The translations under genes were made by a program, and so were the position numbers. This document shows positions 27,234 through 37,425 of a stretch of DNA of 64,000 nucleotides, one piece after another (within the stretch, counting starts at the first letter, position 1; the number at the start of each line of letters is the position of its first letter). The notes below the pieces were generated by a model. The model was not told the DNA's origin and made no database searches. It saw nothing but the letters and a program-made list of their open reading frames with translations. Source of the stretch: Gemmatimonadota bacterium (GTDB lineage Bacteria; Gemmatimonadota; Gemmatimonadetes; Gemmatimonadales; GWC2-71-9); the NCBI GenBank assembly GCA_029262195.1, contig JAJCZX010000004.1:124001-188000 (forward strand), given 5' to 3'.

Positions 27234-29129
27234 ATGATTTCGACACTACTTCTCACCCTGGCGACACTTGGATCTCAGGCCCAGGGCAACGGCCTTGATC
27301 GAATTCGCGCGCTTCATGCTTCGGGAGAAGTGGTCCGAGCCCGTTGGATGGCAGAAGCGGCGCACGATAGGGACCGATCCGACTATGAGGCCACAATGCT
27401 CCTGGCCGACATTCACTATCAACGACCCGTAATAGGGCGCTACGAGGCCCTCAGACTCTACCGCCACGCAGCAAACCTGGAGCCGGACAGCCTCGAACCG
27501 CTCTACGGAGTCATTAACGTTGGCCGGTACCTGGCAAGCGACGAAGGCGAAACGATTGCTCGAAACGCCATCTACAAAATCTGGGCAGTTGACCCGGACT
27601 ACCGGGACACCTGGGATCTCTGGCAACAATTTTTCATCGGCGAATCGCAGTACGGGAGGGCGATCGAAATTTTGTCCCGCTACGTAAACCGTTTAGATGT
27701 CCGACTGAGGATCGCCTCGATGTTCTTGGATTTGAACAGGTTTGTGGAAGCAGATTCAGTCGCGCGACAAATTCAGGCCGACGGTCATAGGGATGCATCC
27801 CTCTGGGCGATCCGCGCAGAAGCAGCCTTCGCAAACCAGGATATCAAAACCGGCACTTCACTTCTATTCACCGCCATCGATAGTTCGGCATACGATACTA
27901 CCGACTATCTATTCCGACAGGTAGCTACCGTCGCCAACACAACGGAGGTCGAAGAGTACGCCGAAACCAGACCCGGAGATCGCCCGTCCTTTTGGCAGGC
28001 GTTCTGGGAAAGTCGGGAGCCGGATTTGACCACTCCTGAAAACGAACGCATCTACGAACATTTCTCTCGGCTCCGGAAGGCCCGCCACGACTTCCGCCTG
28101 CGCCATCCATACGGTCGCCTTGCACATGACTTCGCCGGTGAATCTGAATTCCGAGTGGGAACGGGTGCATCTGGCTGGGACATCATGACGGACGACTCCC
28201 TTTCCCGATATAGACGGCTCGGCATGGACGGACGTGGGGTGACGTTCATGCGGTACGGAGAGCCCAGGATACGGTGGAAGGACGGAGACAGAGAGGGATG
28301 GAATTATGACATCGATGGCGTCAACGCCTGGATAACATTGGCTATCGATCAGGGTGACTACCTCCTGCGTCCCATCGACATTCCCTTTCACAGGTTTGAG
28401 GTCGGGCCTACCCCGGGGAATCCGGTTTTTCATGACTACGACGAGATAGTCGAGACAGATCGCTCAAGCATTGTTCCCGACCTGGAATTGCAGTTTTGGG
28501 CGGCTCAGTTCCGTGGCGATGCCGGCGCCACGTCGGTGTTTGTCCGCACAGATCCCGAGGGGGTACATGCCCGAATATGGGACGCGTATTGGGTTGTAGA
28601 AGATTCCACTACGGGAGCTGGAGTCATAGAATTGGAATCAAGCGGCGGGTCCTCCCATATCGGAATCGACTTCCGCAACGATGATAATTTCGGCAGCGTG
28701 AGGGGCGACCTGCTTGTGCACGCCTTCCCCGAGGGGCGGCTCAAGTTATCAAGCCTCCTCGTAGTTCCCGGCGCCCACCCCGATCTGGACCGAAACTCGG
28801 CACTGTCCCTCATGCCGGTTGATCTGGAATTCTCTACAGACTCCGCGATCACTCTCTTCACGGAAATTTATTTCTTGCGCGCACACCCGGATGGTCGTTT
28901 CAAGTACGACCTTGAGTACCGTTTCGTACCTGTAGGCGAATCAGACGAAGACGCAATCGTAACCTTTGAGTATAACCGCGACCGGCAGGCGCTCCCGACG
29001 ACACTTGAATCTGTTGTTATTGATCCCCGCCGAATACGAAACGGCGAGTACGACATCATAATCCGCGTAACGGACCGGGTGACCGGAAGCGTTACGCTGG
29101 TGAGTCGAGTGGCGGTGGGACTAAACTAA
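27234..29129 (+). CDS. GWxTD domain protein with N-terminal TPR-like repeats
   Basis: A 631-residue exported protein. The first ~230 residues are helical TPR-like repeats (AANLEPDSLEPLYGVINVGRYL region). From ~240 the GWxTD domain follows (FWQAFWESREPDLTTPENER, YEHFSRLRKARHDF), then a long beta-rich C-terminus. GWxTD proteins are typical of Gemmatimonadota and related phyla; their role is unknown. The ATG at 27234 gives a short signal peptide (STLLLTLATLGSQAQG). Confidence 0.82.
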   Translation: MISTLLLTLATLGSQAQGNGLDRIRALHASGEVVRARWMAEAAHDRDRSDYEATMLLADIHYQRPVIGRYEALRLYRHAANLEPDSLEPLYGVINVGRYLASDEGETIARNAIYKIWAVDPDYRDTWDLWQQFFIGESQYGRAIEILSRYVNRLDVRLRIASMFLDLNRFVEADSVARQIQADGHRDASLWAIRAEAAFANQDIKTGTSLLFTAIDSSAYDTTDYLFRQVATVANTTEVEEYAETRPGDRPSFWQAFWESREPDLTTPENERIYEHFSRLRKARHDFRLRHPYGRLAHDFAGESEFRVGTGASGWDIMTDDSLSRYRRLGMDGRGVTFMRYGEPRIRWKDGDREGWNYDIDGVNAWITLAIDQGDYLLRPIDIPFHRFEVGPTPGNPVFHDYDEIVETDRSSIVPDLELQFWAAQFRGDAGATSVFVRTDPEGVHARIWDAYWVVEDSTTGAGVIELESSGGSSHIGIDFRNDDNFGSVRGDLLVHAFPEGRLKLSSLLVVPGAHPDLDRNSALSLMPVDLEFSTDSAITLFTEIYFLRAHPDGRFKYDLEYRFVPVGESDEDAIVTFEYNRDRQALPTTLESVVIDPRRIRNGEYDIIIRVTDRVTGSVTLVSRVAVGLN

Positions 29130-29390
29130 CTGAGACGCCGGTTGACCTATCACTGCCTCCGGCCCACGAAAATCATCAAACAACAATTCGGAGACTCTAC
29201 CTGATGCATCTCGCCTGAAATGCAACGTTGACCAGAATCGTCGATACACGAACTCAAGCTCGGACCCCTCCACCGGCATCATCCAATCACCACCGTAGAA
29301 CAGATGCCCATTCCGGACAGTAAACCTGGCGTTTCCGTTCGGTCTGTAAAAATCGGCGCCGAATTGATACCACTTAATACTACTTTTTTA
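29121..29390 (-). pseudogene. 3' fragment of a secreted hydrolase gene
   Basis: The minus-strand frame from ~29383 to a TAG at 29121 reads as a protein C-terminus (KWYQFGADFYRPNGNARFTV, FYGGDWMMPVEGSELEFVYR, LHFRRDASGRVSELLFDDF) of the beta-rich kind attached to serine hydrolases and peptidases. It has no start codon and a stop immediately upstream, so only the 3' end of a gene remains. The rest of 29391-29533 shows no gene. Confidence 0.5.
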
Positions 29391-29533
29391 TATAACACAG
29401 TATCGTAGCACTCGAACATTGTATGCAGGTTTCTTTCCTTCTGCCCCGGCCCCACCCGTCGACCCCGGACAAACGACGTCAGAAAACTGTGAGGTTTCGC
29501 GGTCGCTTGTGACCTCATCAATATCCCGCGGGT

Positions 29534-29556
29534 AATGTGTTCATAATGAACACATT
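29534..29556. promoter_or_regulatory. Palindrome overlapping the start of the lipoprotein gene
   Basis: AATGTGTTCA and TGAACACATT, 10 bases each, are exact reverse complements around TAA; the ATG start of the next gene (29546) lies inside the dyad. It could be an operator, or in RNA a hairpin hiding the start codon. Confidence 0.5.
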
Positions 29557-30010
29557 TGAAAGACAGAAGTCGTGCTATAGAGGAAGGTTTTCTGGACATT
29601 TAATTCCTTTTGCCTGCCTTGCAATGGTTTTCGCATGCACCACAGTTGTGAACGAAAACGGGACGGCGGCAGGCGGCCGCTTCGACTATGTAGCCAGAGA
29701 TTCGGCGGGGACCATGGTTGCGAACGGTACCCTAGAATTCGAGCTCGCTCCCGACTCTTCAATTACCGGTCGGTGGGCAATCGAAGCCGATCCGATGGTG
29801 GCCGGCCCCCAAAACGGGACGGGACAACTGGTCGGTTTCCTAACTCAAGAAGGTCAGGTTCGACTCAACCTGAATCCCCTGGTCTCCGACGGTAACGTTT
29901 TCCTAAACTGGGCCGCCGAGCAAAGGGGAAACACTATCGCAGGCACCTGGGTGCAAATCGGTCTCATAGGACCGCGCTCATCTGGTACTTTCGTGGCTGA
30001 ACGGCGTTAG
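29546..30010 (+). CDS. Small lipoprotein of unknown function
   Basis: About 154 residues with a lipoprotein signal: basic N-terminus, LIPFACLAMVFAC as hydrophobic core and lipobox. The mature part is beta-rich and repetitive (LEFELAPDSSITGRWAIEAD, GTGQLVGFLTQEGQVRLNLNP, SSGTFVAERR), like small lipocalin-type or META-type envelope proteins. Start ATG at 29546; GTG at 29537 is also in frame. No family recognised. Confidence 0.65.
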   Translation: MNTFERQKSCYRGRFSGHLIPFACLAMVFACTTVVNENGTAAGGRFDYVARDSAGTMVANGTLEFELAPDSSITGRWAIEADPMVAGPQNGTGQLVGFLTQEGQVRLNLNPLVSDGNVFLNWAAEQRGNTIAGTWVQIGLIGPRSSGTFVAERR

Positions 30011-30029
30011 CCCGGTTCCCCCCGCGCGT

Positions 30030-30599
30030 TCACCTACTCCACGGCGGAACGATCCGATTCATTCGCGCGTAAGCAATCGACTGTCCCAGGTGCTCGTGCA
30101 TGTCGTTTGCCATGAGCGTAATTGCAGTGGCCACATCAACATCAAGGCCGAAGAAATTCACGTCGCGCGCCCTGTCGGCATCGGACATCCCCTCCATAAG
30201 CGCTGCGGCGTGGTCGAAACCGCGCACGATCTCGGCAATCAACTCGGTTTTGTTCAAAGCATGCAGTCGCTCCTGCTCCGGCCCAAAGCCCCCCGGGGTG
30301 GTCCATGCAGGTGCGTCGTAGCCCCACATAGTCGGGAACAACACACTCTCCGTCGCCACCAGCACCATTACGTCCTTCACAGAACGCACACCCTCCATGG
30401 GACGCCAGTCATAAAGGCTGTCGGGGAAAGCGTCAGCAAGGGAGCTGAACTTCGTACCCATTGAACGTAGATCAGCGACCTGGGTTTCTTCGAAGGTCTT
30501 CTCACCTCCGCCCAGGTACTGTGCTTCCAGGTTCACCCCAACAGTTGTTGCCGGTATAACGGCGGCCAGGACCGTGGAAAATACTTTCAAGACGCGCAT
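30030..30599 (-). CDS. DinB family protein, secreted
   Basis: A 189-residue protein with an N-terminal signal (MRVLKVFSTVLAAVIPATTVG) followed by a DinB/YfiT-like four-helix bundle: DLRSMGTKFSSLADAFP, then YDWRPMEGVRSVKDVM, and a C-terminal MANDMHEHLGQSIAYARMN. DinB proteins usually carry a metal-binding His triad; here the first His after VRS is replaced and the DMHEH histidines are kept. ATG at 30599 is supported by GGAGAGGAA seven bases upstream, in place of an in-frame start at 30641. Confidence 0.85.
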   Translation of the reverse strand: MRVLKVFSTVLAAVIPATTVGVNLEAQYLGGGEKTFEETQVADLRSMGTKFSSLADAFPDSLYDWRPMEGVRSVKDVMVLVATESVLFPTMWGYDAPAWTTPGGFGPEQERLHALNKTELIAEIVRGFDHAAALMEGMSDADRARDVNFFGLDVDVATAITLMANDMHEHLGQSIAYARMNRIVPPWSR

Positions 30600-30813
30600 T
30601 ATTTCCTCTCCTTTATGCTGCAAACTTTCGCCAGAGCCCATTTACCCCCTGGAGGAGCGTTTGGTTCGCGGGTACGGCCCTGAATCGTGTCGTACCATCC
30701 TGCCTTCCGCATCTATTGACATTCACATCTCCCGCGCGGTAGCCTCACATGCGTCACCCGGACCACCCATGCCGGATCAGACTTTTTTCAATCAGACAAG
30801 AGAGGATCTACTA

Positions 30814-33800
30814 ATGTCTCGTCGCTGCTCGCCGAACCTGTCCCGACCCCTTCGTCACCTCTTGGTGCTTGCCGGGTTACTGGCCGCGCCAGGGGCCGCA
30901 GCCCAGGACTCAACAGCTACCGCTACCGACTCGATTGAAACAGCTGATGACGAGTGGGATATCGAAGGCAACCATGGACCTTCCGACACGCTTCGTTTCG
31001 AAACCGACGAGGGAACATGGATGAACCTTGATGTCAGCCCCGACGGGAGGTGGATCGCTTTCGATCTGCTCGGCGACATCTATCGCGTTCCTATTTCCGG
31101 GGGCCAGGCCGAGCTTTTATCCGGTGGTGTTTCGTGGGAACACCAACCACGGTTTAATCCGGATGGCACGCGCATAGCATTCACAAGTGACCGGGGCGGG
31201 TCCGACAACATCTGGGTGATGAATGCCGACGGCGACAATCGCGAGCAGGTCACCGAACTTTCGGAAACCCTCCCAACCAATCCGACGTGGCTTCCCGATG
31301 GCGATTATATCGTCGTCAAACGCCACGTAACGAACACACGCTCCCTCGGCGGTGGTGAAATCTGGATGTACCATGTCGACGGCGGATCGGGTATCCAGTT
31401 AACAGAAAAATCCAGTTTCACCTCCGAGCAAAACGAGCCCTACCCTTCGGCTGACGGACGTTGGGTTTACTTCAGTGTTTCTGGGCCCTTCGACTACAAC
31501 AAGAATCCACACGCCGGGATTTTTCAGATCAGACGTTTCGATCGACACACGGGTCGGAATGAAGCGGTGACATCCGGCGGAGGGGGCGCTGTGCGCCCGA
31601 CCCCATCCCCCGACGGAAGGTCGCTCGCGTTTGTTCGGAGAATCGGCCTCAACACTGTCCTGATGATTAGAGACCTGGAGACCGGAGCAGAACGGGTCCT
31701 GTTCGACGGACTCGACCAGGACCAGCAAGAGACCTGGGCGGTACACGGTGCTTATCCGGGCTTCCAGTGGACTCCAGATTCCGAAAATATCGTGGCCTCG
31801 TTTGGAGGAAAGCTCTGGTCGATATCGCTCGAAACCGGCCTGCCGACAGCGATACCCTTCAGGGCATCTGTGCAGCAGGTCGTTGCACAGGCGCTTCGCT
31901 CGGAACGGCGACTGACCGATGATTCCGTGTCGGCACGCATGATTCGCTGGCCCAGTATGTCGCCTGACGGAAACCAGTTAGCGTTCCAGGCCCTGGGGCA
32001 CATCTGGACCATGGAATACCCCGGCGGCACGCCCAGGAGAGTTACCAACCTCGAGGCGTTCGAGTATTCACCGAGTTACTCCCCGGACGGCAGATGGATA
32101 ACTTTTGTCACCTGGGATGACGATGATCGAGGGGCGGTATGGAAGGTCCGATCGTCGGGTGGAAACCAGAGCCCGGAGCAACTCACCACAAATCCTAACC
32201 AATACGCAAACCCGCGCTTTTCGCCGGATGGTGAGAGTATCGCCTTTGTACACGGTAGCGGTGTGGTCAATCGGAACGCTGGGTTAGGATCCGAAACGTT
32301 CTTGCACGTCGGTTATGTTGACGCGGGCGGCGGGACTATCCAGCACGTGACCGAAACCGCCAATCGTGGATCCAACAGCCGGATGCCACGAGTCTCCTGG
32401 TCAGCTGATGGAACCAGACTTCTTTTTCACGAAAACTCCGAGGGCAACACGGTCCTCACATCAGTAAAACTCGACGGCACGGACCGGCGGCAACTCGTCA
32501 CCAATGAGAATGCCGAAGAGATTGTTGTTTCTCCCGATGGCAACTGGGTGGCATTCAAAGACATGCACAACGTCTACGTAGCGCCCCTGCCCCGGGCCGG
32601 AGGAGACCCGGTCGCGCTGGGCCGCGGCAGTGACAACGTAACCGTGACCAAGCTCTCGAATTACGGCGGCGACTGGATCGATTGGCGCCCCGATTCCAGG
32701 TCTCTTACCTGGGTCCTCGGACCAGCTTTCTACCATCAGACTCTGGCAGCAGCGGGCTACGGTACTAGCGGCGGGGAAGAAGACGAGGAGGCAAGCGACG
32801 AATCCGATTGGGTTGAGGCGAACGCAGCGGTCGATGCGACCATAACCCGGATCGATCTCAAGGTACCCCGCTCGACTCCAACCGGGACAGTGGTTTTGAG
32901 CGGGGCGCGGATTGTAACGATGGATGGCGACCTCGTCATCGAAAACGGAGATGTCGTCGTAACAGAGAATCGGATCGTTGAAGTGAGGCGGCATTCTGAG
33001 AACGTCCCCGCCGGAGCCAGGGTGATAGATGCGTCGGGAAAAACCGTAATCCCGGGGCTGGTTGATGTCCACGCACATATGGGTTACCTCGCCCTGGACA
33101 TAAACCCTGAACGGACGTGGGAGTACTACGCCAACCTCGCTTACGGAGTGACAACGACTCACGATCCTTCGGCTTCCACTCAACTGGTTTTTTCCCAATC
33201 AGAAATGGTCGAAGCCGGCCTAACGGTGGGACCGAGAATTTTCTCGACCGGTTTCATCCTCTACGGTGCGGTTAATGACAGCCGGGCCACGGTCAACAAC
33301 CTCGAAGACGCCGTAGGCCATCTCCGACGCCTTAAAGCCGTGGGTGCATTCTCAGTTAAGAGTTACAACCAGCTCAGTCGCAACGCACGCCAATGGATCA
33401 TCCAGGCCGCTCGAGATGAAGACATGCTCGTGGTGCCTGAAGGGGGATCGATGTGGCAGCAGAACATGACTCAGATTCTCGATGGTCACACAGGCCTGGA
33501 ACACGCGATTCCACTGGCTCCGCTTTACCGTGACGCCCTTACGCTTCTGTCCTCCAGCAGGACCGGATACACCCCGACGCTCGTAGTTGGGTACGGAGGA
33601 ATCTGGGGTGAAAACTACTGGTATCAAGAATCCGATGTATACGCCAACGAGAGACTGCAACAATTCGTACCCCGGACAATCCTCGATGCCAGAGCACGCC
33701 GGCGGATTTTGATCCCCGACGACGAGTTCTATCATTTCCGACTGGCTGAAACAGCGCGCGATGTGGTCCGGGCCGGAGGTTCGGTGCAACTCGGGGCTCA

Positions 33801-34107
33801 CGGCCAACTCCAGGGCCTGGGAGCGCACTGGGAATTGTGGATGTTCGCTCAGGGAGGTATGACCCCCATGGAAGCGATTCGGTCTGCCACCCTTTCCGGC
33901 GCTCAATACCTCGGTCTGGGCGCTGACCTCGGCTCCGTCACTACCGGGAAATTGGCCGATATGGTCATCCTGAACTCCAATCCACTCGAGAACATCAGGA
34001 ACTCCGAAGACATTTCGATGGTGATGAAAAACGGGGTTCTTTACGACCAGGATATGAATCAGATCTGGCCCGAGGCCGTCCCTATGCCAGAACTCAGGGT
34101 TCGATGA
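30814..34107 (+). CDS. TolB-like propeller - amidohydrolase fusion, secreted
   Basis: A 1097-residue exported protein. After a signal peptide (LRHLLVLAGLLAAPGAAAQ), residues ~50-680 contain many PD40/WD40-like repeats (LDVSPDGRWIAFDL, FNPDGTRIAFTSDR, YSPDGRWITFV). From ~690 an imidazolonepropionase-like amidohydrolase follows: GARIVTMDGDLVIENGDV, the metal motif GLVDVHAHMG, a candidate lysine in VKSYNQ, GLEHA, LGAHGQ and GKLADMVILN. Such proteins are thought to recognise peptides with the propeller and hydrolyse them with the metal domain. ATG at 30814 has AGAGAGGA upstream; the next gene overlaps by four bases. Confidence 0.92.
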   Translation: MSRRCSPNLSRPLRHLLVLAGLLAAPGAAAQDSTATATDSIETADDEWDIEGNHGPSDTLRFETDEGTWMNLDVSPDGRWIAFDLLGDIYRVPISGGQAELLSGGVSWEHQPRFNPDGTRIAFTSDRGGSDNIWVMNADGDNREQVTELSETLPTNPTWLPDGDYIVVKRHVTNTRSLGGGEIWMYHVDGGSGIQLTEKSSFTSEQNEPYPSADGRWVYFSVSGPFDYNKNPHAGIFQIRRFDRHTGRNEAVTSGGGGAVRPTPSPDGRSLAFVRRIGLNTVLMIRDLETGAERVLFDGLDQDQQETWAVHGAYPGFQWTPDSENIVASFGGKLWSISLETGLPTAIPFRASVQQVVAQALRSERRLTDDSVSARMIRWPSMSPDGNQLAFQALGHIWTMEYPGGTPRRVTNLEAFEYSPSYSPDGRWITFVTWDDDDRGAVWKVRSSGGNQSPEQLTTNPNQYANPRFSPDGESIAFVHGSGVVNRNAGLGSETFLHVGYVDAGGGTIQHVTETANRGSNSRMPRVSWSADGTRLLFHENSEGNTVLTSVKLDGTDRRQLVTNENAEEIVVSPDGNWVAFKDMHNVYVAPLPRAGGDPVALGRGSDNVTVTKLSNYGGDWIDWRPDSRSLTWVLGPAFYHQTLAAAGYGTSGGEEDEEASDESDWVEANAAVDATITRIDLKVPRSTPTGTVVLSGARIVTMDGDLVIENGDVVVTENRIVEVRRHSENVPAGARVIDASGKTVIPGLVDVHAHMGYLALDINPERTWEYYANLAYGVTTTHDPSASTQLVFSQSEMVEAGLTVGPRIFSTGFILYGAVNDSRATVNNLEDAVGHLRRLKAVGAFSVKSYNQLSRNARQWIIQAARDEDMLVVPEGGSMWQQNMTQILDGHTGLEHAIPLAPLYRDALTLLSSSRTGYTPTLVVGYGGIWGENYWYQESDVYANERLQQFVPRTILDARARRRILIPDDEFYHFRLAETARDVVRAGGSVQLGAHGQLQGLGAHWELWMFAQGGMTPMEAIRSATLSGAQYLGLGADLGSVTTGKLADMVILNSNPLENIRNSEDISMVMKNGVLYDQDMNQIWPEAVPMPELRVR

Positions 34108-34979
34108 AACTCCTCCACCTAGCACCTGTTTTTTTTCTGGCGTTGCCATGCTACGCTCAGAACCCTGGACAAACGGATATCTGGGTAGGCTCGTTTGACG
34201 ACGCGGCAGCAGCTCCGGTGCGCGGACTGAGCAACATCACCAACCAACCGGGCTACGACAATCAGCCTCATTTTGCACCCGACGGGACCCTGTTCTACGC
34301 TTCCGTTCGCGGTGAACGCCAACCGGACATTTTTCGTTACGACCCGAAAACCGGAATCACCGAGCAAATAACCAACACCGACGACGGAGAGTACTCACCC
34401 ACGGTTATGCCAGGCGGTGGATCGTTTTCGGTCATCCGCGGCTCAGAACAGTGGCTATGGCACTACGGACTCGACGGCAACGATCTGGGTGCAGTGTTTG
34501 ATGGCCCCAGACCGGTGGGATATCACGCCTGGGGAGACGAGCGCACAGTGGCGATGTTCATCCTGCCCGACGGCGCCACGGGAACGCCAATCACTCTCCA
34601 GGTGGCCAATATCGAGACCGACTCGGTGGAGATTATTGCAGACAGCATCGGGCGGTCATTGCACCCGGTCCCAAACACCAACGCCATCAGCTACGTAGAC
34701 AAAAGCTCCGCGCCATGGTGGATTGTTTCACTTGATCTCGCCACTATGTCAAAGACTCATCTCACCGAAACACGCCCTGCGAACGAGGACTATGTATGGA
34801 CTCCGGACGGTTCGATAGTAATGGGAGAGGGGAGTGAATTGCATATCTGGCGGGTGGGAAACGGTTGGCGCTTGCTAGCCGATTTGGAAGACGCTGGGAT
34901 AACAAACATTTCGCGTCTATCGATAAACCGGGAAGGTGACATGATAGCTGTCGTCGGAGTTGCGGAAACGACCCACTAG
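34104..34979 (+). CDS. TolB-like beta-propeller protein, secreted
   Basis: A 291-residue exported protein (signal MKLLHLAPVFFLALPCYAQ). PD40-type repeats are visible (NQPHFAPDGTLFYASVRGER, DDGEYSPTVMPGGGSFSVI, YVWTPDGSIVMGEG). It overlaps the propeller-amidohydrolase gene by ATGA and is therefore co-translated with it. It probably acts as a periplasmic binding or scaffold protein for the same substrate. Confidence 0.85.
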   Translation: MKLLHLAPVFFLALPCYAQNPGQTDIWVGSFDDAAAAPVRGLSNITNQPGYDNQPHFAPDGTLFYASVRGERQPDIFRYDPKTGITEQITNTDDGEYSPTVMPGGGSFSVIRGSEQWLWHYGLDGNDLGAVFDGPRPVGYHAWGDERTVAMFILPDGATGTPITLQVANIETDSVEIIADSIGRSLHPVPNTNAISYVDKSSAPWWIVSLDLATMSKTHLTETRPANEDYVWTPDGSIVMGEGSELHIWRVGNGWRLLADLEDAGITNISRLSINREGDMIAVVGVAETTH

Positions 34980-35157
34980 CGGCTGACTCACCTTCAGTTT
35001 GAATTGCGCGGTTTCTAGAGCAAACCGCTACTTCGATGAAACTCTCACAGCCAGGCGGGTTACCAGACTAAATATACTGTTTTTCATCATACTTACTCAA
35101 AGCAGTTATCGACAATCGACAATTAAGTCTGAAGCAACACCAACCCCACGGCCACCT

Positions 35158-37377
35158 ATGTCATACGAACAACACCAGATCCTCGCAGTTCTCCTCTTTG
35201 CAACTTTTGCAATCACCGAGCCTGTCGCCGGACAGCAATCCATTCGGGTTGCGCGGACTGACCAACCCATCGTTCTCGACGGTCAAATCGACGAGGCAGC
35301 CTGGGCTGGAACCACCGCCCATCAGATGGTTACGCTCAGTCCAATTGCCGGGAATCGTCCGACCTACGTATCAGAACTCAAGCTCCTATACGACGATGAC
35401 TACTTTTACGCCGCCGCACGCTTTCTGGTTGGGGACCCCTCCGAAATCCGCGGTTATTCTCTCCAGCGAGATCGGATCGGTGCCGACGATTGGTTTCGTC
35501 TCATGCTGGACACTTTTAACGACAACGAAAACGGACTCGGCTTTCTGACAACCCCTGCCGGCATTCGAGTCGACATGTCGATCACGCAGGACGGTGCCTC
35601 TGTGAACCCGAGTTGGAATGGATTCTGGGACGTGGCCAGCCACCAGGACCAACAGGGCTGGTACTCTGAGATGAGGATCCCTCTCTCAACACTTCGTTTT
35701 CAGAACATCGACGGCGAGGTCACGATGGGACTCATTGCAGCCCGCTACTCAGCGGCGACCAACGAGACCTCGAGCTACCCCGCCGTGTCTCCCACCCTGT
35801 CCAACCCGCTATCACGAAACTCCGTCGCCGCGAAGATAATACTGGAGGGTGTCGACAGTCGTGCCGAAAAACACTTCACTCCCTATTTACTTTCCGGGCT
35901 CGACAGAAACGCGGTTCTAGCGAACCCGCCGGTCCGTTTTGACCAACAAAACGATTCCAAATTCGAAGCTGGTTTTGACCTCAAATACGGTCTTACTTCC
36001 AACCTCACCGCCGACCTCACCGTCAACACCGATTTTGCCCAGGTTGAAGCCGACAACCAGCAAGTCAACCTCACTCGATTCAGTTTGTTCTTTCCCGAAA
36101 AGCGCCAATTTTTTCAGGAGCAGTCGGGCATTTTCGCGGTGTCGACGGGGGCAGTACAGGACAACAGCAACTTCTTCCACAGCCGACGAATCGGTTTGAC
36201 CGACCGGGGGGAACAGCTGCGTATTTACGGAGGTGCCCGGGTATCTGGGCGAGTCGGTGTTTGGGACGTGGGCGCGTTGACGATGCAAACCGAGACTGAA
36301 ACTTCCGGTGTGAGCGAAAACTTCGGAGTCATGCGCTTGCGCAGGCGGGTCTTGAACGACCAGTCGACGCTCGGAGCGTTGGTGACAACGCGGATCGACA
36401 CAGACGGGAATACCAACGTGGCATACATCGCGGACTCTCGGTTACAGGTGTTCGCCAACGACTATTTGACAGCACAGTGGGGGCAGTCTTTCGACAATGA
36501 GCAGAACGAGGACAACTTCAATTCTGGAATGGCCCGACTGACCTGGGAACGCCCCGGGACACTCACCAGCCAGGGATTGGCTTACCGCTTCAGTGCCAAG
36601 TGGGCGGGAGCAGAATTCAATCCCGGGATCGGCTTTCAACCGCGAACCGATTTCTCCCACTTCGTACTAAACGGTCGCTACGGCATCTTTCCCGGAGAAG
36701 AGTCGTTGTTCCGAAGCATCCAACCGAGCCCGCTCGTGAGTGTCTTTCTAAGGAATCAGGACGGATCAGTCGAATCGGCATTCACTGCCTTTTTCGTCAA
36801 CTTCGAGATGAAGTCAGGAGTTTTCGGTTATCTCGGGCTTCGCAGGCAGACTGAGGACCTGAGGCAACCGCTGGTTCTGTCACCGGATGCCAGCATTCCC
36901 GTGGGGAGGCATTCATTCAATAGCGCTCAACTCGCAATCCACCCGTCGGACGGAGCACGCTTCGGTGTGTCCGGGGAGATCGAAGCTGGAGAGTTCTACG
37001 ACGGTAGCCAGTTCAACTTGTCGATCGAGCCACAGTTCAACGTAAACCAACATCTCGAAATTTCAGCAGAATATAACTTCAGCCGCTTCAACTTTTCGGA
37101 CAGGTCCGAAGAGTTTGACGCAGACATTTTCAGATTGAGAGCCCAGTTGGCACTGGACACACGACTCTCGCTCAACGCGTTCGTACAATACAATCAGGCC
37201 GCTGACAGGGTGGGCAGCAATATCCGCTTACGATATCACTTCGCGGAGGGGCGGGATCTGTTCGTGGTGTACAACAACACTCTAAACACCGATATCAGCC
37301 GAAATCCGCAGTTGACGTTACCTCGTTCACAGAGCCAAACACTATTGGTGAAATACACCTACACGCTGTCTGGGTGA
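35158..37377 (+). CDS. DUF5916 outer-membrane protein with CBM9-like domain
   Basis: About 739 residues. A signal peptide (LAVLLFATFAITEPVAGQ) is followed by a carbohydrate-binding-family-9-like domain (VLDGQIDEAAWAG ... LYDDDYFYAAARF) and a DUF5916 beta-barrel (FFPEKRQFFQEQSGIFAV is characteristic). The protein ends in alternating strands and YTYTLSG, as outer-membrane barrels do. Start ATG at 35158; upstream in-frame codons to 34999 are not part of the family. Substrate unknown; the neighbourhood points to peptide or glycan uptake. Confidence 0.88.
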   Translation: MSYEQHQILAVLLFATFAITEPVAGQQSIRVARTDQPIVLDGQIDEAAWAGTTAHQMVTLSPIAGNRPTYVSELKLLYDDDYFYAAARFLVGDPSEIRGYSLQRDRIGADDWFRLMLDTFNDNENGLGFLTTPAGIRVDMSITQDGASVNPSWNGFWDVASHQDQQGWYSEMRIPLSTLRFQNIDGEVTMGLIAARYSAATNETSSYPAVSPTLSNPLSRNSVAAKIILEGVDSRAEKHFTPYLLSGLDRNAVLANPPVRFDQQNDSKFEAGFDLKYGLTSNLTADLTVNTDFAQVEADNQQVNLTRFSLFFPEKRQFFQEQSGIFAVSTGAVQDNSNFFHSRRIGLTDRGEQLRIYGGARVSGRVGVWDVGALTMQTETETSGVSENFGVMRLRRRVLNDQSTLGALVTTRIDTDGNTNVAYIADSRLQVFANDYLTAQWGQSFDNEQNEDNFNSGMARLTWERPGTLTSQGLAYRFSAKWAGAEFNPGIGFQPRTDFSHFVLNGRYGIFPGEESLFRSIQPSPLVSVFLRNQDGSVESAFTAFFVNFEMKSGVFGYLGLRRQTEDLRQPLVLSPDASIPVGRHSFNSAQLAIHPSDGARFGVSGEIEAGEFYDGSQFNLSIEPQFNVNQHLEISAEYNFSRFNFSDRSEEFDADIFRLRAQLALDTRLSLNAFVQYNQAADRVGSNIRLRYHFAEGRDLFVVYNNTLNTDISRNPQLTLPRSQSQTLLVKYTYTLSG

Positions 37378-37425
37378 TGAGACTGACGGGGGCCATGATC
37401 CAATTCCCGCCGCCCCTCAGGTTAG

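Noticed and set aside
30716-30745. TTGACA followed by TAGCCT as promoter of the propeller-amidohydrolase
   Set aside because: The -10 part is too weak to claim.
32461-34149. Two long minus-strand frames opposite the propeller-amidohydrolase
   Set aside because: The sense strand encodes a complete family protein; antisense translations show no domain.
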